The notes beneath the pieces are model-generated. The model ran no database searches, had not been told where the DNA came from, and saw nothing but the letters and a program-made list of their open reading frames with translations. A DNA stretch of 64,000 nucleotides from Ophiosphaerella korrae (taxonomy: Eukaryota > Ascomycota > Dothideomycetes > Pleosporales > Phaeosphaeriaceae), in NCBI GenBank assembly GCA_028456385.1, contig JALNQF010000167.1, positions 32,496 through 96,495 of the forward strand. The letters are read 5' to 3'. The position numbers and the translations under genes are program-made. Position 1 is the first letter of the stretch, and each line of letters starts with the position of its first letter. Positions 8,941 through 20,900 of this stretch are shown here, piece by piece.

Positions 8941-11900
8941 AGTAATTAAGGTTGTCCTTAGGTTCTTATATCTTTTTCTATAGTTATCCTTTCTTGTTTA
9001 TACCTATCTATTCTACTAAGTAGTAGTTTCTTCTATTGTAGAATTAGTATTATAAGATTTTTTTAACTTCCTATTCTTCTTATTCTCTATACGTATCTAC
9101 TTTATATACTAGTAGTTCTATGTTTTATAGTGCTTATTCTAGTAAAGCTACGTAAAACATTAGGTATATCTTTATCTTGTTTAGTAGCTTTAATTTAAAT
9201 ATAACTAGTATAACTTCTTTCTTAATTTTATATAGTCTTATTTTAACGTAGTCTAATTTTAAACTTAGTTATTTGCTCTTAATATTTTTTTATACTAACT
9301 ATACTTTTTCTCTCTTTTTAAATTAAGGTCTTTCTTTATACTTCTTATTATAGTACTTAGCTATTTAATTATGTAGGAATTCTACATCCTATCTTAATTA
9401 ATCGTATATATCTTTAAGTTTACTAGTAAAGTTTTCTCTTCTTAGAGACTAAGATATCTAATTCCTTAGTATCTAGTATATATTAGGTTTAAATCTATAG
9501 TTTGTAAAGAAAGGTAATACTCTTATTACTATATTCTTTACGCTATTATATACTAACTATACTATAGGTAGTAGCTATACCTAATTGTTCTATTTATAGT
9601 TAAGGTAATATCTTAAGTATTACTCTACTATTTAATTTATTTGTTCTAACTATCTATCTATTTATAGATAATATACTATAGATATTATATATTATATTCC
9701 TAATTACGCTATTATTGTTCCCTATAGTTTTAATATAAATCGTACATTTCTATCTATAATAATTTTATCTAGTAGTCTATATTAACTAATTATAGTTCCT
9801 AGAACCTAGTATATAATAACTTCTATCTTACTTTTCTCTTTATATAGTCTAAAGTACGAGTACTTTATTAATTTATCTACTATTATTAGGATTCTATTAT
9901 ACTTAACTCCTAATATTAGGTCTTTAGACTTAAGTAATTTTGTAATAAAGTCTATTATAATAACTCTCTATAGTTATTCTAGTACTTCTACTAGTTATAG
10001 TATTCTATATAGTACGTATCTACTATATTTGTTTCTATAGTATTCTATATAGTTTTATAGTACTTTTATTACTAATTATCTTACTTTTAGGATATAGTAA
10101 TCTCTTAGAAATCTATCTAATATTTTATTAATACTTTAGTAACTATATACTAGTAATTTGTAGAATTATTGTATAAATTCTCTTTAAATTTTCCTTAGAA
10201 TATATATTCTTCTATAAGCTTATACAAATCCTTCTTAGATTTCTAGTTTCTCTATTTCTTTAGATACTTCCTTTATTATTTTCTAAATCTATTTATCTAG
10301 CTTACTACTTGTCCTTTTAAGTATTATAGCTATTTTAGGTATATTTAGGACTAAGTATCCTTCTTTATTCTTAACTAGAACTATACTAGTAGCGTTTACT
10401 TCCTTTTATAGGTCTAGTCTTCTACTAAAGGCGTCTATAAATTAGTTATCTTTCCCTTTTATATATATAATTTCTATATTAAATATTAATAGGAACTCCT
10501 ACTATCTTATATAGTATTATAATAATTCTTTGTTTATTATAAATTTTATAAGATTCTTATAGTTAGTATAGACCTTTATCTTGTATTTTACTCTTTATAG
10601 GTATACTCTCTATTATCTAAATACTTTATAGATTACTAGTATTTCTTTGTTATAGATTAAGTAGTTAAGTTCTACTTCTTTTATTTTCTTAGAGAAGTAT
10701 TTAACTAAATACTCTTTTTTAGTCTTTAGATCTTCTTATATTAGTGCTATTCTATAGACTAAATTAGATATATCTATTTTTACTATTGCTAGTAGGTCTA
10801 GGTTATATATTCTAATAACTAGATTTTCTATAAATTTCTTCTTAATCTTAGTAAATACTTTATTATATTCCTTTATCTATTTAAATAGCGTATCTTTCTT
10901 TATAAGTCTTGTTATTAGTTCTATATCTTTAGACTATCTTACTATTAACTTCTTATAAAAGTTAGCTAGCCTATAAAATTATTATACCTCCTTTAGGTTT
11001 CTTAGTATTAGCTATTTGTTAATTAATCTAATCTTTTCTAGGTTAATCTTAATTTTTCCTAGTTTAATAATAAATCTAAGGAAGTCTATTTTCTTTGTAT
11101 AGAACTTGTATTTTCTTATTTTAAAAAATAGCTTATTTTCTACTAGTTTCTTTAATACTTTGTGTATATATTGCACGTATTCTTCTTCTATTTCTAAGAA
11201 TATAAAGATATTATCTAGGTATATAAATATAAATACGTTTAAGTACTCTCTTAGTACTATATTAATTCTTTCTTAAAACGCTACTAGTGCGTTTATTAAG
11301 CTAAATAGTATAACTACGTATTTATATAGTCTATATTGTGTTCTAAATACTATTTTCTACTTATTACCTTTTTTAATTCTAATCTAGTAGTAGGTATTCT
11401 AGATATCTAACTTTGTAAAGATTCTTACTTTTTATAGCCTATCTTGTATTTTATCTATTTATAGTAATAGGTATTAGTTCTTGTTTATAATTATATTAGT
11501 TTTCTTAAAATCTATATAGGGTCTTTTATTACTTATTCTTTTTTTATCTATAAATATAAGTTTATATACTACTAAAGATTTAGATTCTCTTATCTATTCT
11601 TTTTTTATTACGTTTAAGATAAATATTTATTTAATTTTAGATTCTTCTTCTATTTTTCTATAGACTAGGCTCTATCCTATATCTTTACCTTCTTCTAGTT
11701 CTATTACTAAATCCTATAGTTAATGTTCTAGGAGGTAGTCTTCTAGCTCTATAAGTTATTTTTCTTATTTCTTATATTTTTTAGAGAATTCTCCTTTATA
11801 TATACTTATATTAGCTTTTAATATATCTATTTTATAGTAGCTAATCTTTCCTATTCTCTAATTAATATATAGGTTAGTTATCTATAACTATAGTATACCT

Positions 11901-14390
11901 AATATTATATCTTATTTGTTATTAATTGTTATTATATCTATAACTATATTCTTAATAGTTATTTCTTCTAGTTCTAATATAGAGGGAACTGTTTTAAACC
12001 TAATAAGTTCTTAGAATAGTTTTCTTTTAATTATACTTAATTATTAAGGGTATTTCTTTATTATATACTTTATTCTTTATATTTCTATAAACTTCTTTAA
12101 TATAAAGTTCTTTGTAGCTCTACTATTAATTATTAATTTTACTTTCTTTCTTTAGTATATACCTATTTTCGTAATATATAAGCCTCTTATACTTTCTAGC
12201 TTTTCTTACTTAGGTAGCTTTGTAAATTATCTATCTTTCTAGGGCTATAGTCTTACTTTAAGTTTATATTCTTTATATTTTAGATATTTATTATTTGTGT
12301 ATTTATACTATAGTTTTCCTTAGACGTATTTCTTTATTAGCTTAGGTCTAGGCCTTACTACTATATATCTATCTTCTAGGATTATTTCTTATCCTTAGAT
12401 ATTTTCTACTAGAATTACTCTTATATAGTTATAGCCTCTTCTTCTTATAAGCTATATATTATTATTTGCTTTAGAGTTTCTATATATAATATAATTCTTG
12501 TCTAGGTATAATATCTATAATACTTTAAAATATACTAGATATTCTAGGTCTATTATTTTATTATCCCCTTCGTAGTATTTGTCTTTACTAAGTGTATTTA
12601 TTATTAGGATATAGTATACTATTAGTACTCTTAGTATATAAGCTTTATTAATCTATCGCGTTTCTTTTATAAGGTATTACTATTCTCTTTATATAGGTAT
12701 TCTTCCTATTATAACTATATATTACTTTATCTATTCCTAGAATAGTATAAACTTTATTTCTCTAGGATTATATTCTTTCTAGTCTTTGTACGCTTCCTCT
12801 ATACTTATAACTATTAAGTATATTTAAACAAACTTCTATTCTTTATTCTATTCCTCTATATCTATTATTATTTAGCTATTATAGCTATATATTATTAGCT
12901 AGGTATACTCTATTCTTCTTATACTAACTTACTTTTTACTTCCTTGTAGTCCTTTAGAGGTAGTTATAGTAGTCTCTTTATCTAGTACTAGTCTTTTAGC
13001 CTAGATTAATAGTATTAAGGGCTCTTCTCCTTCTAAATCTTTGTTAGTAAATCTATTACTTAGGCTATTTCTTCTAGCTAAGCTTTTATTCTATCTTTTA
13101 TTATAGCTACTTTATTTCTCTATTTCTATAGGAACTATACTACTCTCTATTTACTAGAAAGATATATATAGTAGTTATTATTATAACAAAAGGTCTAATA
13201 GAGTATTACGTATTATACTTCTTTACTCCTAGCTACCTTCTCTTAAGGTTTAGCCTATACTTATAGTACTTCTTTCTTCTTCTCTATTATTTTTAACTAA
13301 GTCTCTTTTTTTAGGTCTTTACTTCTATAGTCTTTTACAAAGTGTCTTAGTTTCCTATACTTATAGTATACTATATCTTTTTTTAACTTTAATTAGTATT
13401 CCTTTATATAGTAGCCTTTCTTACTATAGTTAAAGTACGTAAAGTCTTTATTTTTCTTCTTCTTTTTATCCTTATTAGTATTAAGGATTATAGGGTCTCC
13501 CTTATTATAGTTCTAGGTATAACCTCTATATTTATTCTTCTTCTATTCTTAAAGATTATTGTTAATTTATATTACCTATTACTTTAGAGCTTCTAGTGTC
13601 TTTAGTTTTTCTATATAGATTATTTTATATTAGATCTTAGAGTTTAGTCTTTGCTTAAATTGTAATATTAAGGCTAACTTATTCTATTCTATATTCTATA
13701 ATAGTTATTTAAACTATAATACGTACTTTAGTATACTCTAACTTTGTATAAGTTTTTCTAGCTACTCTTTAGCTTGTTAGGTAATGTCTATATCCCTAAA
13801 TACTACTCTTATTCGTTTAGTAAAGTATTTAGAGCTTCTAAAGATAGCTCTAGTCTTATCCTTCTAGGTTATTAGTAAATATATTATATAGTTAGTCTAG
13901 TAAGGTTCGTACTATCTTATTACGTCTTCTTCGAGGTATAATCTAATATATATTACCTTCTTTTCTTCTATATCAAAGTATAGTACTTATATATCTATCT
14001 AGAGTTATACTAATATAATAAAGGGTCTTAGTTTCTCTCTTATTCTATTAAACTTCTTAAGGATAGGTATCTTTAGTAGTTTCTTTGTCGTACTTATCTC
14101 TAATCTTTAGGTAATTAATTCTATCTAGTTCTATCCTTTAATAATAGCCTTAATCTATACCTTGTTTTACTTTACGTAATCTTGTAGTTCTTTATTCTAT
14201 ATTTCTAAAGCGTCGATTATTATCTTTATATCTTCTTTATTAGAAATTAGATTGTTAATTTAGTCCTTAATTATTTCCTATATAGTACTATTAGACTTAT
14301 AACTACTCTTAGGTACTTTACTTATTAAACTTTCTACTATTATATTAGCTAGACTATACACTACTTACGCTTTACTTCTTATAATAACTA
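8940..14390 (-). pseudogene. B1 gag-pol remnant with chromodomain
   Basis: Reverse-complement match to B2: chromodomain at about 8940-9075, integrase about 9350-10200, RNase H about 10450-10800, RT about 11050-11600 (YLDD region near 11215), protease about 12100-12200, gag zinc knuckles about 13380-13450. No frame stays open; stops are TAA or TAG throughout. A dead Ty3/Gypsy chromovirus polyprotein. Domain borders are approximate. Confidence 0.75.
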
Positions 14391-14401
14391 AATTAGTAAA
14401 G

Positions 14402-14843
14402 TATAATAGGCTACTTATTATTAACTATAGGTACCTATCTTAAAGGAGTTAGTAAATTATAAAGTAATAGTAAAAGCTTAGGAGGGGATCTATAATAACT
14501 ATAAATAATAGAAGATATTTTGCAACTATCTTATATTAGCGTTCTATAGTTAAAGGATTAAATTACTAATACTATCCTAATAATACGCATCCTACTAACT
14601 ATATACCTAGGCTCCTTAGCTAGCTTTATACTTCGTGTTTACTAAGATCGCAAATCGCGAATTTATTACGTACTTAGCTTTATACTTTATATTTACTAAG
14701 ATTGTAAATCGCGAATTTATTACGTGTTCCTATTATAGTTAGTCTCCTAATCTAACTTATTTCCCTATAGGTTATATACATTGTTATTGTCTATAGTAAG
14801 GCTAATTAGTTTAAATTAGTTTTCTCTTGTTACGACTATAACA
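14402..14843 (-). repeat. B1 right (5') LTR, 442 bp, two subrepeat units
   Basis: Matches the left LTR but is heavily RIP-mutated and contains two tandem copies of the roughly 54-bp subrepeat (around 14630-14730) where the left LTR has one. Confidence 0.88.
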
Positions 14844-15230
14844 TACTAGCTATATAACCCTACTATTTATTATCTATAAAGGATGCGTCTATATCTCTAC
14901 TTAGTATAAGGAAATAGAAATACTACGCAATTAGAAGATCTCTATCTCTAAGAATAGATAGATAAATAATATACTTAGTCTTAAGTAGTTAAAGTACTTT
15001 AACGTATATATAAAGGCGCGTTAGGTAGAGTTATATTAGCTACTTATCTTAGACAGCTATAAGAGCTACTTAAATTAAGATTTTAAGGACTACTACCTTA
15101 AAAACAAGATTCTAACGCTCTATATACTAGCTTATTCGTCCTATATCCTCTAGCTACTTAATATTATCTACTTCTTACTATTAAAGCTTAAGTACTCTTA
15201 GCGCGTATAAGACTTAGCGCGTTAACGCGT
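14844..15230 (+). pseudogene. Fot1-like transposase, middle part
   Basis: Continues the transposase after B1: IYKGCVYIS, then KYFNAYIKAR, LLILDSYESYLN (catalytic D region), and a stretch reading ILTLYILAYSSYIL where the family has its leucine-rich C-terminal catalytic block. Stops are RIP type. It is cut by A1; its last 5 bp CGCGT are duplicated at 29122-29126. Confidence 0.8.
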
Positions 15231-15671
15231 TGTTACGATACTAAGCGGTAAGTAAGCTATTATATAGTACGCAATTAGGCTAGGCAATATAGCGTAGTAG
15301 AATATGTAACTATTTAGTAGTAAACACTCTAGAGTAAACACTCTAGAGTAAACGCTCTAGAATAAGCGCTCTAGAGCGAACGCTCTAGAGTAAGCGCTTA
15401 GGAATAAACGCTAGATAGCAAGTATATAGGAACGATAATAGACCTTTAAGACTATTGTGTTTAATCTCTTCTTTACCTCTTATCCTAATAGAGTATTACA
15501 ACTAATACTTTAATTAGATTCTTATCTACCTATTAATACTTACATACCTCGTAATACTCTAATAAGAGCTAACTATTAATTAAGTTAAGTAACTAACTTG
15601 TTTATTAACCTCGCCTATCTTACAAAAGCCTACTTGCCCTTATTACCCTTACTAGTTCTAAAGACTTAATA
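15231..15671 (+). repeat. A1 5' LTR, 441 bp
   Basis: Starts TGTTACGATAC and ends CTTAATA. It carries the seven-unit 14-bp array listed separately. It matches 28680-29121 and the A2 LTRs. Confidence 0.92.
15321..15418 (+). repeat. Seven tandem 14-bp units in A LTR
   Basis: Seven exact-length units of TAAACGCTCTAGAG type; the last two are degenerate. Each good unit contains the palindrome CTCTAGAG. The same array is in the other three A LTRs (from about 28771, 49144 and 62662). Confidence 0.92.
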
Positions 15672-15699
15672 TATTAAATACCTTTAAGATAAGTGATAC

Positions 15700-17448
15700 G
15701 TTAATAAACATAGACAACTAGCGTATAGGAGCAACCTATACTACTACTTCTAAGGTCGCTAAGCTAGACCTCTACTATAGAGAATAGAACAAGCTTAAGC
15801 TATAGATCCTACAACTTAATCTCTTCTTTAAGGTAGACTAAGTTTAAGATAAAGATAGAGCTATACTTGTATCGTCCTATATAAGGGGCAAGGTAGAGAA
15901 ATAGGTTACGCTATACTTTAAGAAATACCTTAATAACAACAATAATAACTACGACAAGATATTTAAAAAATAGATTAAGTTTAAAGATAAAGTATAACAA
16001 GCCTTTCTACTAGCGAACAAGATAGTAGTAGTAGAGCGCGTAATATAGCAGCTACGACAATACAAGGTAGCAGTAGACTATACTAATAAATTCTAAAGCT
16101 ACGCGATACAAATAGAATAGAACGACAAGTTATTAATAAGGATATTTTAATAGGAACTTAAGAGCAACGTTTAAGGCAAGCTAATACGTAGTAGAGCTGC
16201 GATTAAGACGTTAGAGAACCTAATAGAGGAAGTAATTTAAGTTAATAACTATATATATAAACACATAGTAGAAGCTAAGAATAGTAAAGTACTACGTATA
16301 GATAACAAGAAGTATAAACCTAAGTACGAGTACTAATATAAGAATAAGTAAGTTTAGAGTAGCTATAGACACTTTAGGCTAGACAAGATACACGTTAACA
16401 ACGTAAACCTAGGAAAACAAGAATACTATTACTGTAAGAACCCTAAGGGAGTAGAAAGCTAAAAATACTACGAGTATAGTAAAACAGGGCACCTAGCAAA
16501 GAACTACTAAGTAAAAAACAAGATTATACAATAAATTAATATGCTTAAGAGGTAAGATAATAATAGAGAGGAAGAATAGGAAGTAATCCCTAGAAGAAGC
16601 TAAGAGAAGAGAGATTATAAGACTATAAACCTCTAGTAGTAAGATATAGGTAAGAGATACAACTACTATAGGATCGCTATAAAGCTAAGCAACCTTATAA
16701 TAGACAATAAGGTAGAAGCTATAAATATACTACTAGGAGTGCAAAGCTACGTAAAGAGGCACTAGCTAAAGTAGAAGTACGCTAGGATAGACACTATAGA
16801 ATACCTTTAGCTATACTAAAGAAGGGTAGGGTACAAGCGCAAGACGACGCTATATCTAGGAAGGCGAGTACACACAGCCTAGGACGAGAACAAAAAAGAA
16901 AACTAAGAGCCTAAGACTTCTAAATACAAAATAGCACCTAGAATACTAGAGCTAAGGTAAGAGAATACTAAGGTACAAGATAGATTTATAAAAGAAATCT
17001 AGAGACTAGTAGATAGCTACTACTTAGCAAAAGAATAGTAGGACAAGGAACGCTAGATATATAAAGTAAGGTAGACCTAGTAACATAAATTGTTATATAC
17101 TAACAACAATTAGGCGCTAATTATTATAGATCTAGTGTTAATATAAGAACTATAATACTAGCTACACTTATACAACCTAAACTATCTACTACTATTATAG
17201 ACAAGATATTACTACGACGACTACCTTACTTACTATTCTAAGAAGATAGGATCTAGATATTTCCCTTATAGGAGATCTAGATACAAATAGAACTAGAAAG
17301 AGTGTATAAATAACAAATGTAAACGACACCTATAGGATAAGTAGGAAGCTAAGTACTTTTTAGGAATAAGTAAAGAAGATATAAATACAAGTAAGATACT
17401 TGTAAACAACTAATATATTAACCTATTTTAGTAAACCTATACGCTAGA
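15700..17448 (+). pseudogene. A1 gag remnant and start of pol
   Basis: RIP-mutated frame with charged gag-like sequence and a CCHC zinc knuckle near 16430-16510. There YYYCK is followed by KYYEYSKTGHLAKNY, with Tyr codons at expected Cys positions (TGY to TAY). It is cut by B2 at 17448 (CTAGA duplicated) and resumes at 24523. The A2 copy at about 58420 shows the continuous sequence apart from its own insertion elsewhere. Confidence 0.7.
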
Positions 17449-17909
17449 TGTTACAGCAGTAACAAGGGAAACCGAGATAGAACTAATTAGTCTACGCTTA
17501 GCTACTAACAAAGCATAGGATAAGTAGGGTAATAACTTATAAGATAACGAGTTTAATTAGGAAGCTAACTATAATATAGATACGTAACAAATTCGTAAAT
17601 TCGCGATCTTAGTAAACACGAAGCTACGAAGCTATTATGTGACGAATTTGTGAATTCGCGATCTTAGCAAATACGAAGTAACAAAGCTACTAAGATATTA
17701 TTACTATATAGTTAGTAGTAATGCGCATTGTTAGGATAGTATTAGTAATTCAATCCTTTAACTATAGAACGCTAATACAAGATAGTTGTAAAATATCTTC
17801 TATTGTTTATAGTTATTATAGATCCTTATACAAACTTTTATTATTACCTTATAATCTACTAACCCTTTAAAGATAGGTACCTATAGTTAACAATAGGAGG
17901 CCTGTTACA
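17449..17909 (+). repeat. B2 5' LTR, 461 bp
   Basis: Begins TGTTACAGCAG and ends CCTGTTACA; two subrepeat units around 17590-17690. Same length as the 3' LTR. Confidence 0.92.
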
Positions 17910-20900
17910 CTTTGCTAATTTAGTTATTGTAAGAAGTAAAGCGTAAGTAGCGCGTAGTCTAGCTAATATAATAGTAGAAAGCTTAACAAGTAAAGCCCCT
18001 AGGAGTAGTTATAAGTTAGATAGTACTATATAGGAAACGATTAAGGATTGCATAAATAAACTAATTAACGACAAAGAGGATATAAAGATAGTAATTAAAG
18101 CACTAGAAACGTAGAACAAGGAACTACAAGACTATTTAAAACAAAACAAAGTATAAATTAAAGCTATTATTAAAGGCTAGAACTAGATAGAATTAATTAC
18201 CTAACGACTAGAAATAAGTGCAACAAAAAAACTACCTAAGATACCTGTCCTTAAGAAGTTTAATAAGATAAGGGAAAAACTAAGACCCTTTATAGCCTTA
18301 GTATAACTCTAGATAGACGTACAAGTACTATACTTTAACACAGAAGAAAAGAAGGTAATATATATTAGAATGTATCTTAAAGAAAATACAATAAGATAGT
18401 TTAAACCCTACTAGATAGACTATACGACACACGCTCTAATAACCTAAAAGGACAAAACAAGAGCTATCTTTAGAAGTTACAAATACTTTACTAGACGAAT
18501 AAGAGCAGTATTTAGAGATACAGACATTACCTAATAAGCTAAAGAACGGCTAGAAAAGCTTACACAAAGCTAGAGTGTTCTAGAGTACGTATTATAGTTT
18601 AAATAACTATCGCAAAATACAGAGTAGAATAAGTTAGCCTTAATATTATAATTTAAACAAGGACTAAACTCGAAAATCTAATACAAAATAATTTATATAG
18701 AAAAACCCTAAACGCTAGAAGTCTTAAAATAATAGGTAATACAAATTAACGACGATCTTCGAGAATAGAAGAAGAACAAGTATAGAGGTTATACCTAGAA
18801 TTAGGATAAAGGAGACCCTATAATCCTCAACGCTAATAAGGACAAGAAGAGGAAGGGGAATAAAAACTTTACGTACTTTAACTATAGCAAGAAAGGCTAC
18901 TACGCGAAAGACTACTAATTATAAAAGAAAAGGGATATAGCATACTATAAATATAAGAAACTAAGATACTTTGCAAAAGACTATAGAAGTAAAAACCTAA
19001 GAAAAGACAAGGAAACTTAGTTAAAAATAACTAAGAACAAGAAAGAAGCACTAAAAGTATAAGCTAAACCTTAGGAGAAGGTAGTAGGAAGTAAAGAAGT
19101 ATAACATATAATACTCTATTAGACCTTTTGTTATAACAACAACTACTATATATATCTTTCTAGTAAATAGAGAGTAGTATAGTTCCTATAGAAATAGAGA
19201 TATAGAGTAGCTGCAACAAAAGAAAGTAGAACAAAAGTATAGCTAGAAGAGACAGCCTATATAATAGACCTACTAATAGAAGATTTAGAAGGAGAAGAAC
19301 CTTAGACTCTATCAATCTAGGCCAAAGAACGAGCACTAGATAAAGAGACTACTACAGCTTCCTCTAAAGAACTACAAGAAAGTAAAAGACAAGTTAGTAT
19401 AAGAGGTATAGAATATACCTAGCTAGATATATATAGCTACGACAGCTGTATAATAATAGATATAGAAGAATGAGACGAAGAATAGAGATTCGTTTAAATA
19501 TACTTAATAGTTATAAGTATAGAGGAAGCGTACGAAGACTAGAAAGAACGTAATCCTAAAGAAATAAAGTTTACACTATTTTAAGAATAGATAAAGTAAT
19601 ATATAGTTGTAGTAGGAAGAATGCCTATATAAAAAGAATAGTAGTACCTTGTAAGAAAAATACGATAGATTAACAAAGCCTATACACTAAGAGTACTAGT
19701 AGTGTACTATATCCTAATAATAGATACACCTAGAAGAGATAAGTACTAGGAAGGGGATAACAAACTAATAGACCTAAAACATCTAGCACACTTTAAAGTA
19801 TTATAGATATTATACCTAGATAGGAATTGTATTATACATAGAAACTCTAAAGTAAATAATAATATATAGCCTATATAGAGAAGAGGCTATAACTATACAA
19901 GAGCAATCCTAGTAGAAGACATCTAAGGATAGGAAATAATCTTAGAAGATAGATACGTAGTAGTAAGACCTAGTCTAAAACTATTAAAAAAATGCGTCTA
20001 AGGAGGACTATAGTACAAGTGCATATACGACGAATACCTAAAATACGAAGAATATAAGCTTAAAGTAGGCCTATAGCCTAAGAAAAATAGATAGTTTATA
20101 AAGAAGCCTAAGCAAGAATAGCTAGAAGGCGTAGGAGGCCTATATATTATAAAAATAGGTACTTACTAGGAAAGAAAAGTACGATTAATAATTGACAGCA
20201 GAGCTACAAGAAACTTTATATTAAAGAAGTTTATAGAAATACAAGGAATAAGGTATATAACAAAGAAATATCCTCGACAATTAAGCACGATTAAAGGAAA
20301 ACTATTCTAAGAACCTATTAGATTTAAAACAGTTCCCTCTACATTAAAACTAGAAAGAATAATAATTAAGAATATAGTTATAGATATAACGATAATTGAT
20401 AACAAATAAAACATAATACTAGGAATACTATAGTTATAAATAACTAACTTACAGATTAATTAGAGAACGAGAAAAATTAACTACTATAGAATAGACACGT
20501 TAAAAGCTAACATAAGCACTTATAAAGGAGAATTCCCTAAAGAGTATAAGAAATAGGAAAAACAACTTATAGAACCTAAAGATTACCTTCTAGAACATTA
20601 ACTATAGGACCTAGCGATAGAACTAGTAGAAGGTAAAGACGTAAGATAGAGCCTAGTCTACTAGAAAATAGAAGAAGAATCTAAAATTAAACAAACATTT
20701 ATCTAGAAAGCAATAAAAAAGGGATAGATAAGGGAATCTAAATCCTTAGTAGCGCACGGACTTATATTTGTAGATAAAAAAGGAACGAGCGACAAGAGAC
20801 CCTACGTAGATTTTAGGAAAACTAACGCAATTATAAACAAAAACTAATACCTATTACTACAAATAGATAAAATGTAAGATAGATTACGAAGAGTAAGAAT

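Larger units (their letters stand above)
7877..14843 (-). mobile_element. Chromovirus family B, copy B1 (minus orientation)
   Basis: A 6967-bp LTR retrotransposon inserted in the Fot1-like transposase. LTRs are 7877-8264 and 14402-14843; target duplications are TGCTA (7872-7876) and TACTA (14844-14848, one RIP-type change). Ends are TGTAAC...TGTAATA and TATAATA...TATAACA. The internal region is 6137 bp, against 6141-6150 bp in the other complete B copies. The two LTRs differ in length by 54 bp because the left has one subrepeat unit and the right two. The left LTR is also far less mutated. Confidence 0.9.
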
